Program-made: the position numbers and the translations under genes
The notes under the pieces: generated by a model
What the model was told of the DNA's origin: nothing
The model's database searches: none
Seen by the model: the letters and a program-made list of their open reading frames with translations, nothing else
Shown: positions 48,806-61,101 of the stretch, in pieces
Numbering within the stretch: the stretch's first letter is position 1
Layout of the letters: the number at the start of each line of letters is the position of its first letter
NCBI GenBank assembly: GCA_916048095.2
Contig: OU696576.1
Coordinates: 6,599,988 to 6,663,987, forward strand
From: Sacculina carcini
Lineage: Eukaryota; Arthropoda; Thecostraca; Sacculinidae
DNA length: 64,000 nt
Direction of reading: 5' to 3'

Positions 48806-49118
48806 TGTGGCGATGAAGCCACGAAAAGGTGAGGAAAAATTCACACAGTGTGTATTTGGCAGCAAGCGCTACGTTCAACGCGACCCCAACCAGGACAAGC
48901 TCTGACACGACTGTTCAAGCTACTCGTCACTTGCCCTGCACACGCGCATACATACAGTGACACGCGGTCAATGACCCGCGTGCGTCACAGGTCAAACACG
49001 AGCCTGTAGTCGCGAACACGCGCGCGCAGATACACACAGACAAACCAAAATCGTTGTACACTAAAACCAAACACACACACATATAACAATGGGCGTTAAC
49101 AATATGACCAACACTACA
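48806..49118 (-). repeat. 5' LTR of the gypsy relic
   Basis: On the - strand it begins TGTAGTGTTGG (49118) and ends CATCGCCACA (48806), followed by C and the TGG of the putative primer-binding site. Confidence 0.85.
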
Positions 49119-49211
49119 ATATGATCAATACGCGATCCTATTACACTGCATAGTATCGATCCAACAAATAACAATAAATAATAAATATAAATATATATAT
49201 ATATATATATA

Positions 49212-51873
49212 TCTATATATATAAAAGAGATCCTCTGTGTGTCTGTCTGTGTGTCTGTCTGTCTGTGTGTCTGTTCGACCCTCCTTGGTCCATTTTCTAT
49301 CAGCTATTATTCGGCCACCACTCAGCCTACCCGCTAACAATTTATACCATCACGTTGGAAATTTTCTTGTCTACACTTTAGATTAAATTTTAAATTTCCA
49401 AAATGAAATCAAAAAAAGTTATAGCGGTGAAAAGACAAAATGAACCCTGAAAAATGCGAAAATTGTGGTCAATGCTCTGCCATCTACTCCTCATAAACCA
49501 GAAATGGTACAGCCAAACAGATTATACCACTGTGTAGAAAATTTTCTGTTCTACAAGATAGGTTATAATTAATATCCAAAAATTAAATATAAAATATGTA
49601 AAAATGACAAAATTTCAGTCTACATTCAAAATTATATTTAAGCTCGACGCGTCCGATTTTCTGTACTTTTTTCTCTATTTCTCAGCAACTAAACATCACA
49701 CATCTAAATAAATATTACCATCATGCTGGGAATTTTGTTTTCTACAGCACGGTATAAATTTTAATTTTCCAGAGCGTATTAAGAAAAAGTTACGGCGGTG
49801 TGAAGTCAAAATGACAAAGTCAAAAAGGCACTGAAAAACGCGAATATTTTGGTCAATATTCCGCTATCTATTCCTCTTAAACCAGCAGAGTTACAGTTAT
49901 AAAAATTATACTATTGTGTAGAAAATTTTGTGTTCTACAAGAAACGCTATAATTTATACCCACAAATGATACAAAAAACGTGTAAAATTGGCAAAATTCT
50001 CAAATACATCCAAAATTACACTTGAACACCGTGCGACTAAAATTAATTCATTTTTCTACCTATTTCTCAAGAACTATTTGTTACACATAAAAATAAATTA
50101 TACCATTGTGCTGGAAAGTTTGTTTTCTACAATACGGTATAATTCTTAATTTTCCAAAGTGTATCTGAAGGAAGTTACGGCGGTATAAAGTCAAATGGAC
50201 ATATTGCCAATTTGACAGCTATTATGCGCACTTGCGATTACACAGGAATATACTACTGTGTAGAGAATTTTGTGTTCTACAAGAAAATGTATAATTTATA
50301 CCCACAAATGATACAAAAAACGTGTAAAATTGGCAAAATTCTCAAATACATCCAAAATTACACTTGAACACCGGGTGACTAAAATTAATTCATTTTTCTA
50401 CCCATTTCTCAGGAACTGTTTGTCATACATTAAAATTAATTATACCATCGTGCTAGAAATTTTGTTTTCTACAATACGGTATAATTTTTAATTTTCCAAA
50501 GTGTATCTGAAGGAAGTTACGGCGGTGTAAAGTCAAATTGTCATGTTGCCAATTTGACAGCTATTATGCGCACTTGCGATTACACATGAATATACACTGA
50601 TTTAATTTCACTGAAGTCCAATCATAAATTACGCACTTGCGATTACACAGGAATATACTACTGTGTAGATAATTTTGTGTTCTACAAGATAAGCTATAAT
50701 TTATACCCACAAATGATACAAAAAACGTGTAAAATTGGCAAAATTCTCAAATACATCCAAAATTTCACTGGAACACCGGCCGAATAAAATTAATTAATTT
50801 TTCTACTATTTCTCAGTAACTATTTGTTAAACATAAAAATAAATTATACCATCGTGCTAGAAATCTTGTTTTCTACAATACGGTATAATTTGTAATTTTA
50901 CAAAGTGTATCTGAAGGAAGTTACGGCGGTGTAAAGTCAAATTATCATGTTGCCAATTTGACAGCTATTATGCGCACTTGCGATTACACAGGAATATACA
51001 CCGATTAAATTTCACTGAAGCCCAATCACAATTAAGAATTCATCATATTATCTCCAAGCATGGATGGTGTGGTTTTATTGCGTACAGTTAAATTAATGCT
51101 ACACTATACGAAATATAAAGGCTTTATTGTCCTCAATAACGGAATATACTACTGTGTAGAAAATTTTGTGTTCTACAAGAAAAGGTATAATTTATACCCA
51201 CAAATGATACAAAAAAACGTGTAAAATTGGCAAAATTCTCAAATACATCCAAAATTACACTTGAGCACCGGGTGACTAAAATTTATTCATTTTTCTACCT
51301 ATTTCTCAAAAACTAATTGTGACACATTAAAATGAATTATACCATCGTGCTAGAAATTTTGGTTTCTACAATACGGTATAATTCTTAAATATCCAAAGTG
51401 TATCTGAAGGAAGTTACGGCGGTGTAAAGTCAAAATGTCATGTTGCCAATTTGACAGCTATTATGCGCACTGGCGATTACACATGAATATACACTGATTT
51501 AATTTCACTGAAGTCTAATCACAATTGACGCACTTGCGATTACTCAGGAACATGCTACTGTGTAGAGAATTTTGTGTTCTACAAGATAAGCTATAATTTA
51601 TACCCACAAATGATACAAAAAACGTGTAAAATTGGCAAAATTCTCAAATCCATCCAAAATTACACTTGAACACCGGGCGACTAAAATTAATTCATTTTTC
51701 TACCTATTTCTCAGGAACTGTTTGTCATACATTAAAATTAATTATACCATCGTGCTAGAAATTTTGTTTTCTACAACACGGTATTATTCTTAATTTTCCA
51801 AAGTGTATCTGAATTTTCCAAAGTGTATCTGAAGTGTTATGAATTGCTCCGCACAACGGGCGGGTTTTAATGC

Positions 51874-51875
<2 letters not shown>
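49212..51875 (+). mobile_element. Helitron family A, copy A1
   Basis: Starts TCTATATATATAAAAG and ends at hairpin 51849-51862 plus TTTTAATGCTA; the final G is missing (GCTATAT). The body contains about five tandem units of 340-490 bp, each with TTACGGCGGTGTAAAGTC and hairpins of the form TGTAGAA-N9-TTCTACA. Confidence 0.85.
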
Positions 51876-51904
<29 letters not shown>

Positions 51905-52338
51905 AAGAAATTATCTGTCTGTCTGTGTATGTATGCTTGAATATGAGGTGACATAATTGCGCTGGTTCATGGTTCGCTGGTTCAATAATCAGGGGCTTCA
52001 AACGCAAACGAAGCGATGGCTCATTTTTATGAAATAAAAATGTCCCGCGGGCAGCAATAAAACGTTCAATTTCACCGTATAGAATGAATTCATATACAAA
52101 ACTAATGGATTTGACTTCAAGAACCAGAACGGATGGTGTTCGAGTTCTGAATTATTCCTCACGTCGGGCGGGTTTAAATATGAGGCGGGATGAGTGAAAA
52201 TATTTTGTCAAAATAAAATTAAAAATAATGAAATTTAGACCTTTTAATTGATTAATGTTTTCATGAGTTTGCCTTATTTATTTTTAATTTGCAATATTTT
52301 TATGAATTGCTCCGCACAACGGGCGGGTTTTAATGCCA
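51876..52338 (+). mobile_element. Helitron family B, copy B1
   Basis: 5' end within (TA)n then AAAGAAGAAATTATCTGTCTG. The 3' hairpin is followed by TTTTAATGCCA, so the CTAG terminus is destroyed. Confidence 0.8.
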
Positions 52339-52788
52339 TATATATACATAAAGAAGAAATTATCTGTCTGTCTGTGTATGTATGCTTGAATATTAGGTGA
52401 CATAATTGCGCTGGTTCATGGTTCGCTGGTTCAATGATCAGGGGCTTCAAACGCAAACGAAGCGATGGCTCATTTTTATGAAATAAAAATGTCCCGCGGG
52501 CAGCAATAAAACGTTCAATTTCACCGTATAGAATGAATTCATATACAAAACTAATGGATTCAACTTCAAGAACCAGAACGGATGGTGTTCGAGTTCTGAA
52601 TTTTTCCTCACGTCGGGCGGGTTTAAATATGAGGCGGGTTGAGTGAAAATATTTTGTCAAAATAAAATTAAAAATAATGAAATTTAGACCTTTTAATTGA
52701 TTAAGGTTTTCATGACTTTGCCTTATTTATTTTTAATTTGCAATATTTTTATGGATTCTTCCGCACAACGGGCGGGTTTTAATGCTAG
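52339..52788 (+). mobile_element. Helitron family B, copy B2
   Basis: Same body as B1. Its 3' end is intact: hairpin then TTTTAATGCTAG (CTAG at 52785-52788), followed by T. Confidence 0.85.
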
Positions 52789-52792
52789 TATA

Positions 52793-54790
52793 TCTATATA
52801 TATAAAAGAGATCCTCTGTGTGTCTGTGTGTGTGTCTGTCTGTCTGTGTGTCTGTTCGACCCTCCTTGGTCCATTTTCTATCAGCTATTATTCGGCCACC
52901 ACTCAGCCTACCCGCTAACAATTTATACCATCACGTTGGAAATTTTCTTGTCTACACTTTAGATTAAATTTTAAATTTCCAAAATGAAATCAAAAAAAGT
53001 TATAGCGGTGAAAAGACAAAATGAACCCTGAAAAATGCGAAAATTGTGGTCAATGCTCTGCCATCTACTCCTCATAAACCAGAAATGGTACAGCCAAACA
53101 GATTATACCACTGTGTAGAAAATTTTCTGTTCTACAAGATAGGTTATAATTAATATCCAAAAATTAAATATAAAATATGTAAAAATGACAAAATTTCAGT
53201 CTACATTCAAAATTATATTTAAGCTAGACGCGTCCGATTTTCTGTACTTTTTTCTCTATTTCTCAGCAACTAAACATCACACATCTAAATAAATATTACC
53301 ATCATGCTGGGAATTTTGTTTTCTACAGCACGGTATAAATTTTAATTTTCCAGAGCGTATTAAGAAAAAGTTACGGCGGTGTGAAGTCAAAATGACAAAG
53401 TCAAAAAGGCACTGAAAAACGCGAATATTTTGGTCAATATTCCGCTATCTATTCCTCTTAAACCAGCAGAGTTACAGTTATAAAAATTATACTATTGTGT
53501 AGAAAATTTTGTGTTCTACAAGAAACGCTATAATTTATACCCACAAATGATACAAAAAACGTGTAAAATTGGCAAAATTCTCAAATACATCCAAAATTAC
53601 ACTTGAACACCGTGCGACTAAAATTAATTCATTTTTCTACCTATTTCTCAAGAACTATTTGTTACACATAAAAATAAATTATACCATTGTGCTGGAAAGT
53701 TTGTTTTCTACAATACGGTATAAATCTTAATTTTCCAAAGTGTATCTGAAGGAAGTTACGGCGGTGTAAAGTCAAATGGACATATTGCCAATTTGACAGC
53801 TATTATGCGCACTTGCGATTACACAGGAATATACTACTGTGTAGAGAATTTTGTGTTCTACAAGAAAATTTATAATTTATACCCACAAATGATACAAAAA
53901 ACGTGTAAAATTGGCAAAATTCTCAAATACATCCAAAATTACACTTGAACACCGGGTGACTAAAATTAATTCATTTTTCTACCCATTTCTCAGGAACTGT
54001 TTGTCATACATTAAAATTAATTATACCATCGTGCTAGAAATTTTGTTTTCTACAATACGGTATAATTTTTAATTTTCCAAAGTGTATCTGAAGGAAGTTA
54101 CGGCGGTGTAAAGTCAAATTGTCATGTTGCCAATTTGACAGCTATTATGCGCACTTGCGATTACACATGAATATACACTGATTTAATTTCACTGAAGTCC
54201 AATCATAATTCACGCACTTGCGATTACACAGGAATATACTACTGTGTAGATAATTTTGTGTTCTACAAGATAAGCTATAATTTATACCCACAAATGATAC
54301 AAAAAACGTGTAAAATTGGCAAAATTATCAAATACATCCAAAATTTCACTTGAACACCGGCCGAATAAAATTAATTAATTTTTCTACTATTTCTCAGTAA
54401 CTATTTGTTAAACATAAAAATAAATTATACCATCGTGCTAGAAATCTTGTTTTCTACAACACGGTATTATTCTTAATTTTCCAAAGTGTATCTGAATTTT
54501 CCAAAGTGTATCTGAAGTGTTATGAATTGCTCCGCACAACGGGCGGGTTTTAATGCTATATATATATATCCAAAATTTCACTTGAACACCGGCCGAATAA
54601 AATTAATTAATTTTTCTACTATTTCTCAGTAACTATTTGTTAAACATAAAAATAAATTATACCATCGTGCTAGAAATCTTGTTTTCTACAACACGGTATT
54701 ATTCTTAATTTTCCAAAGTGTATCTGAATTTTCCAAAGTGTATCTGAAGTGTTATGAATTGCTCCGCACAACGGGCGGGTTTTAATGCTA
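52793..54790 (+). mobile_element. Helitron family A, copy A2 (898-bp deletion, 232-bp duplication)
   Basis: Nearly identical to A1 from its TC start. An 898-bp internal stretch present in A1 (about 50873-51770) is missing, joined within the shared motif TTGTTTTCTACAA. The 3' terminal 232 bp are tandemly duplicated (54336-54567 and 54568-54799). Its 3' ends read GCTATAT, without CTAG. Confidence 0.85.
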
Positions 54791-55247
54791 TATATATATA
54801 TATATACATAAAGAAGAAATTATCTGTCTGTCTGTGTATGTATGCTTGAATATGAGGTGACATAATTGCGCTGGTTCATGGTTCGCTGGTTCAATGATCA
54901 GGGGCTTCAAACGCAAACGAAGCGATGGCTCATTTTTATGAAATAAAAATGTCCCGCGGGCAGCAATAAAACGTTCAATTTCACCGTATAGAATGAATTC
55001 ATATACAAAACTAATGGATTTGACTTCAAGAACCAGAACGGATGGTGTTCGAGTTCTGAATTATTCCTCACGTCGGGCGGGTTTAAATATGAGGCGGGAT
55101 GAGTGAAAATATTTTGTCAAAATAAAATTAAAAATAATGAAATTTAGACCTTTTAATTGATTAATGTTTTCATGAGTTTGCCTTATTTATTTTTAATTTG
55201 CAATATTTTTATGAATTGCTCCGCACAACGGGCGGGTTTTAATGCCA
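54791..55247 (+). mobile_element. Helitron family B, copy B1'
   Basis: Near-identical partner of B1 at 51876-52338, sharing the defective GCCATAT 3' end. Confidence 0.85.
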
Positions 55248-55697
55248 TATATATACATAAAGAAGAAATTATCTGTCTGTCTGTGTATGTATGCTTGAAT
55301 ATTAGGTGACATAATTGCGCTGGTTCATGGTTCGCTGGTTCAATGATCAGGGGCTTCAAACGCAAACGAAGCGATGGCTCATTTTTATGAAATAAAAATG
55401 TCCCGCGGGCAGCAATAAAACGTTCAATTTCACCGTATAGAATGAATTCATATACAAAACTAATGGATTCAACTTCAAGAACCAGAACGGATGGTGTTCG
55501 AGTTCTGAATTTTTCCTCACGTCGGGCGGGTTTAAATATGAGGCGGGTTGAGTGAAAATATTTTGTCAAAATAAAATTAAAAATAATGAAATTTAGACCT
55601 TTTAATTGATTAAGGTTTTCATGACTTTGCCATATTTATTTTTAATTTGCAATTTTTTTATTAATTGCTCCGCACAACGGGCGGGTTTTAATGCTAG
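55248..55697 (+). mobile_element. Helitron family B, copy B2'
   Basis: Partner of B2, with intact CTAG at 55694-55697 directly joined to the TCTATATATA start of the next copy. Confidence 0.85.
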
Positions 55698-57663
55698 TCT
55701 ATATATATAAAAGAGATCCTCTGTGTGTCTGTCTGTGTGTGTGTGTGTCTGTGTGTGTGTTCGACCCTCCTTGGTCCATATTCTATCAGCTATTATTCGG
55801 CCACCACTCAGCCTACCCGCTAACAATTTATACCATCACGTTGGAAATTTTCTTGTCTACACTTTAGATTAAATTTTAAATTTCAAAAATGAAATCAAAA
55901 AAAGTTATAGCGGTGAAAAGACAAAATGAACCCTGAAAAATGCGAAAATTGTGGTCAATGCTCTGCCATCTACTCCTCATAAACCAGAAATGGTACAGCC
56001 AAACAGATTATACCACTGTGTAGAGAATTTTCTGTTCTACAAGATAGGTTATAATTCATATCCGAAAATAGAACATAAAAGATGTAAACATGACAAAATT
56101 TCAATCTATATTCAAAAATATATTTATACTCCACGCGTCCGATTTTCTATACTTTTTTCTCTATGTATCAAAAACTAATTATCACACAACTAAATAAATA
56201 ATACCATCATGCTGGGAATTTTGTTTGCTACAACACGGTATAATTTTTAATTTTCCAAAGTGTATTGAAAAAAAGTTACGGCGGTGTGAAGTCAAAATGA
56301 CAAAGTCAAAAATGCAAAATTAGCACTGGAAACCGTGAATGTTTTGGTAAATATTCCCCTATCTATTCCTCATAAACCAGCAATGGTACAGCTATAAAAA
56401 TTATACTATTGTGTAGATAATTTTGTGTTCTACAAGAAACGTTATAATTTATACCCACAAATGATACAAAAAATGTGTAAAATTGGCAAAATTGTCAAAT
56501 ACATCCAAAATTACACTTGATCACCGGGCGCCTAAATTAATTCATTTTTCTACCTATTTCTCAGGAACTATTTGTCACACATTAAAATAAATTATATCAT
56601 CGTGCTGGAAATTGTATTTTTTTAAATGCGGTATAATTCTTAATTTTCCAAAGTGTATCTGAAGGAAGTTACGGCGGTGTAAAGTCAAAAGGACATATTG
56701 CCAATTTGACAGCTATTATGCGCACTTGCGATTACACAGGAATATACTACTGTGTAGAGAATTTTGTGTTCTACAAGAAAAGGTATAATTTATACCCACA
56801 AATGATACAAAAAACGTGTAAAATTGGCAAAATTCTCAAATGCATCCAAAATTACACTAGAACACCGGGTGACTAAAATTTATTCATTTTTCTACCCATT
56901 TCTCAGGAACTGTTTGTAATACCTTAAAATTAATTATACCATCGTGCTAGAAATGTTGTTTTCTACAATACAGTATAATTCTTAATTTTCCAAGGTGTAT
57001 CTGAAGGAAGATACGGCGGTGTAAAGTCAAAATGTCATGTTGCCAATTTGACAGCTATTATGCGTACTTGCGATTACACATGAATATACACTGATTTAAT
57101 TTCACTCAAGTCCAATCACAATTTACGCACTTGCGATTACTCAGGAATATACTACTGTGTAGAGAATTTTGTGTTCTACAAGATAAGCTATAATTTATAA
57201 CCACAAATGATACAAAAAACGTGTAAAATTGGCAAAATTCTCAAATACATCCAAAATTTCACTTGAACACCGGCCGAATAAGATTAATTAATTTTTCTAC
57301 TATTTCTCAGTAACTATTTGCTAAACATAAAAATAAATTATACCATCGTGCTAGAAATCTTGTTTTCTACAATACGGTATAATTTGTAATTTTACAAAGG
57401 GTATCTGAAGGAAGTTACGGCGGTGTAAAGTCAAAAGGACATATTGCCAATTTGACAGCTATTATGCGTACTTGCGATTACACAGGAATATACACCGATT
57501 AAATTTCACTGAAGCCCAATCACAATTAAGAATGCATCATATTATCTCCAAGCATGGATGGTTTGGTTTTATTGCGTACAGTTTAATTAATGCTACACTC
57601 TACTGAATATAAAGGCTTTATTGTCCTCAATAACGTTCCGCACGACGGGCGGGTAAAATGCTA
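55698..57663 (+). mobile_element. Helitron family A, copy A3 (diverged)
   Basis: Starts exactly after the CTAG of B2'. It is more diverged from A1/A2 than they are from each other. It ends with hairpin CCGCACGACGGGCGG and TAAAATGCTA at 57663. Confidence 0.8.
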
Positions 57664-58998
57664 TTGGGAACAAAGTAAACTACTGAATTTAACTGTGTAA
57701 TTTAATTGGTTTAATTTCAAGTTGCATAAGCATAAGCTGCATAAGGATATGGGCTGCAATATCATGTAATGCCAACTTATGCTGTTTTAGCGGAAGCATT
57801 AACCTGGAATTATAGAGATGACAGAAGATTGCATTGTTTTGATAGTTTTGTGGAAAAACATGTTTTCTAAATTGAAACATAAATTTCACATTTAGACTTT
57901 TATATTAGCTATAACTTTCCTGTGGGTTTGTTTTTCTTTTTCAATTTGCACTAATTTTTTTATGAATTGAATATTAATTATATTTTATGAACTGTTCCGC
58001 ACGACGGGCGAATTAAATGTATCTATAAAGAGTGGGTTTAAATGATAGCGAGGTATATGATATTTTGCTAGCAGTAAATATTCTAGCGATAAAAGTAGAA
58101 TAGCTCTTAAGCAAATGATTTTGGAGAATGATGTGAACCTTTAAATATATTTTGCGATCTGATGATATATGTATTAGGAATAATACGTAGCAGAATATAG
58201 ATTGCATAATATAATATCGGCTGTAATATCAAGGGCTGAATTATCGGTGTAATCCAAAAAATAACAACTGTATGAATATGATGCATTAGTGGAAGCATTA
58301 ACCGGGAATTATGAGATAATATGATAATGGTGTATAATTATATCGCATTATGCAACAAATGTGAATTTAGCTACCTTACAGTTTGGTCCCGATACTATAT
58401 TGGCGGGTTGAGAGAAAAGTATTGGTGGGCCGCGTGTTTGGGACCCCTGGGGTAGATAATCTCAGTCTTCTGATTACAAATTATGATCGCATCAGTATAT
58501 TTTGTGATCACAAACTAATAAGTTAAATCACCTCAGACTAGGCTGAGAGCGGTCAAGATTGGATGGTTGGGTTGGGTTGGGTAGGTTTGACTCAGGTTAT
58601 ATTGGGTTTTAATGATAGCGGAAAATATATAAATTTTAACAATAAATATTATAGCGGTAAAAGTGAAATAGTACTTAAGCAAATGATATTGGGGAATGAT
58701 GTTAAGTAATAAATATAGTTTGGAAACATTCTGATGAAAAGATTTCATCATCTTTCATTGTTTGTTTCGTGTTTGTGTTCTGAATTATACCACACGACGG
58801 GCAGATTTATATATCAGGCGGGTTGAGGGATAATATTTGTCAAAATAAGAACAAAAATATTCACATTTAGACTTTTCTATTGGTTAAGATATTTATAGGT
58901 TACATTTTTTGGTTTTCAATTTGTATTCATTATATTTTATGGATTTGATATGAATTTTATTGTATGAATTGCTCCGCACAACGGGCGGGTTTTAATGC
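57664..58998 (+). mobile_element. Degenerate Helitron copies
   Basis: AT-rich sequence with decayed 3' hairpins at about 57997, 58790 and 58974. A GGGACCCCTGG segment near 58440 resembles a hAT end but has no partner. Confidence 0.6.
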
Positions 58999-61101
58999 TA
59001 TATATATACATAAAGAAGAAATTATCTGTCTGTCTGTGTATGTATGCTTGAATATGAGGTGACATAATTGCGCTGGTTCATGGTTCGCTGGTTCAATGAT
59101 CAGGGGCTTGAAACGCAAACGAAGCGATGGCTCATTTTTATGAAATAAAAATGTCCCGCGGGCAGCAATAAAACGTTCAATTTCACCGTATAGAATGAAT
59201 TCATATACAAAACTAATGGATTTGACTTCAAGAACCAGAACGGATGGTGTTCGAGTTCTGAATTATTCCTCACGTCGGGCGGGTATAAATATGAGGCGGG
59301 CTGAGTGAAAATATGTTGTCAAAATAAAATTAAAAATAATGAAATTTAGACTTTTTAATTAATTAAGGTCTTCATGAGTTTGCCTTATTTATTTTTAATT
59401 TGCAATATTTTTATGAATTGTTCCGCACAACGGGCGGGTTTTAATGCGGTTTTAATGCTATATATATATATACATAAAGAAGAAATTATCTGTCTGTCTG
59501 TGTATGTATGCTTGAATATGAGGTGACATAATTGCGCTGGTTCATGGTTCGCTGGTTCAATGACCAGGGGCTTCAAACGCAAACGAAGCAATGGCTCATT
59601 TTTATGAAATAAAAATGTCCCGCGGGCATTTAGACTTTTCTATTGGTCAAGATATTTATAGCTTACATTTTTTGCTTTTCAATTTGTACTCATTATATTT
59701 TATGGATTTGATATGAATTTTATTGTATGAATTGTTCCGCACGACGGGTGGGTTTAAAAAAAAGTGTTTTTAGTTCATTTTTTCAAATGGTTCATGATTT
59801 GCTTGATTGTATGAATTGCTCCGCACAACGGGCGGGTATTAATGCAATATATATACATAAAGAAGAAATTATCTGTCTGTCTGTGTATGTATGCTTGAAT
59901 ATGAGGTGACATAATTGCGCAGGTTCAATGGTATATATATACATAAAGAAGAAATTATCTGTCTGTCTGTGTGTGTATGCTTGAATGAGGTGACATAATT
60001 GCGCGGGTTCAATGGTATAGATCAGGGGCTTAATTGTTCCGCACGACGGGCGGGTAAAATGCTACTGGGAACAAATTAAACTACTGAATTATTGTACCAT
60101 ATAGAACCATTAAATAAAAAACCATTATTATATAATAAAGAACCATTTGAATATTAGTTAGTTAGTTGTCATTAGTTGGTTTATATATAAAGAACCATTG
60201 GTGTTGGGGCTTAATTGTTCCGCACGACGGGCGGGTTTAAATATGAGGCTGTTCGAGGGAAAATGTTAAATGTTTTGCTTTTTAATTTGTATTCAGTTTA
60301 TTTTATGGATTGAATATGCATTTTATTTTTATGGATTGAATATGCATTTTATTTTATAAATTGTTCAGCACGACGGGCGGGTTTAAATATGAGACGGGCT
60401 GAAGGAAAATATGTTGTCAAAAAATATCATTGAATTTAGACTTTTCAATTGAGTAAGATTTTAATGAGTATATCTGTTTTCTTTTTAAATTTGCAATATG
60501 TTTATGAATTGAATATGAATTTCATCTTATGAATTGCTCCGCACAACTGGCGGGTTTCAATGCTAGACGGTGATATCAAGTTATTAAAATATTTTGGAAA
60601 CATTATGATGAAAAAGTGTAGTCATTTTTCATTGTTTCGTGTCTGAGTTCAAAATTATTCAGCACGACGGGCATGTATAAATATGAGGCGGTTTAGGAAA
60701 AACTATTTTGTGAAAATAAATATGAAAATATAGAAATTTAGACTTTTGTATGGGTTTACTCCATTCTTTTTTAATTCATATTCCTTTTCTCTCATGAATT
60801 GAATACAAATTTAATAGTATGAACTGTTTCGCACGACGGGCGGGAATACATGGTAGGATTTTCATTGTTTGTTACGTGTTTGTGTTCGGAATTATTCCGC
60901 ACAATGGGTTGGTTTATATATGAGGCGGGTTGAGGGAAAATATTATGTCAAAATGAAAATAAAAATATTAACACTTGGACTTTTCTATTGAGTAAGACAC
61001 TGATCTGTTTTAATTTGGAATATTCTTATGAATATGAATTATTATGAATATTAATTCCATTTTATGAATTCCTCCGCACAACGGGCGGGTTTTAATGCTA
61101 G
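58999..61101 (+). mobile_element. Nested and truncated Helitron family B copies
   Basis: Family B 5' ends occur near 59000, 59470, 59860 and 59940. 3' hairpins occur near 59423, 59733, 59820, 60032, 60216, 60366, 60540, 60656, 60830, 60893 and 61073. Most units are shorter than 300 bp. The last has intact CTAG at 61098-61101, then (TA)n. Confidence 0.7.

Larger units (their letters stand above)
45677..49118 (-). mobile_element. Ty3/gypsy relic bounded by inverted LTRs
   Basis: Read on the - strand: 5' LTR (49118-48806), a one-base spacer, a primer-binding-site-like TGGTGCCCTGAGTG, gag, protease, RT and RNase H, then pol stops abruptly and is followed by an LTR in inverted orientation (45989-45677). 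Both LTRs are 313 bp and differ at only about ten positions by eye. The outer ends are both U3 ends (TGTAG..CTACA) and are flanked by ATAT on each side, a possible 4-bp target duplication in AT-rich DNA. Integrase is absent. Confidence 0.85.
49212..61101 (+). mobile_element. Array of non-autonomous Helitrons (overview)
   Basis: About 12 kb made almost only of Helitron-type ends and bodies. 5' ends read TCTATATATATAAAAGAG followed by a CTGTGTGTCTG microsatellite (family A), or TATATACATAAAGAAGAAA with CTGTCTGTCTGTG (family B). 3' ends carry the hairpin CCGC-ACAACGG-GCGG followed by GTTTTAATGCTAG; this hairpin or a mutated form recurs about 20 times. Both edges sit in (TA)n, fitting A/T target insertion. 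No Rep/helicase ORF is present, so all copies are non-autonomous. Confidence 0.85.

Noticed and set aside
52274-52660. 128-codon - strand frame, identical at 55183-55569
   Set aside because: It reads antisense across a Helitron B body and its terminal hairpin; identity is explained by the recent duplication of the composite, and diverged B copies do not keep it open.
58380-58460. hAT-like terminal segment GGGACCCCTGG
   Set aside because: Only one end is visible, with no partner inverted repeat or target duplication.
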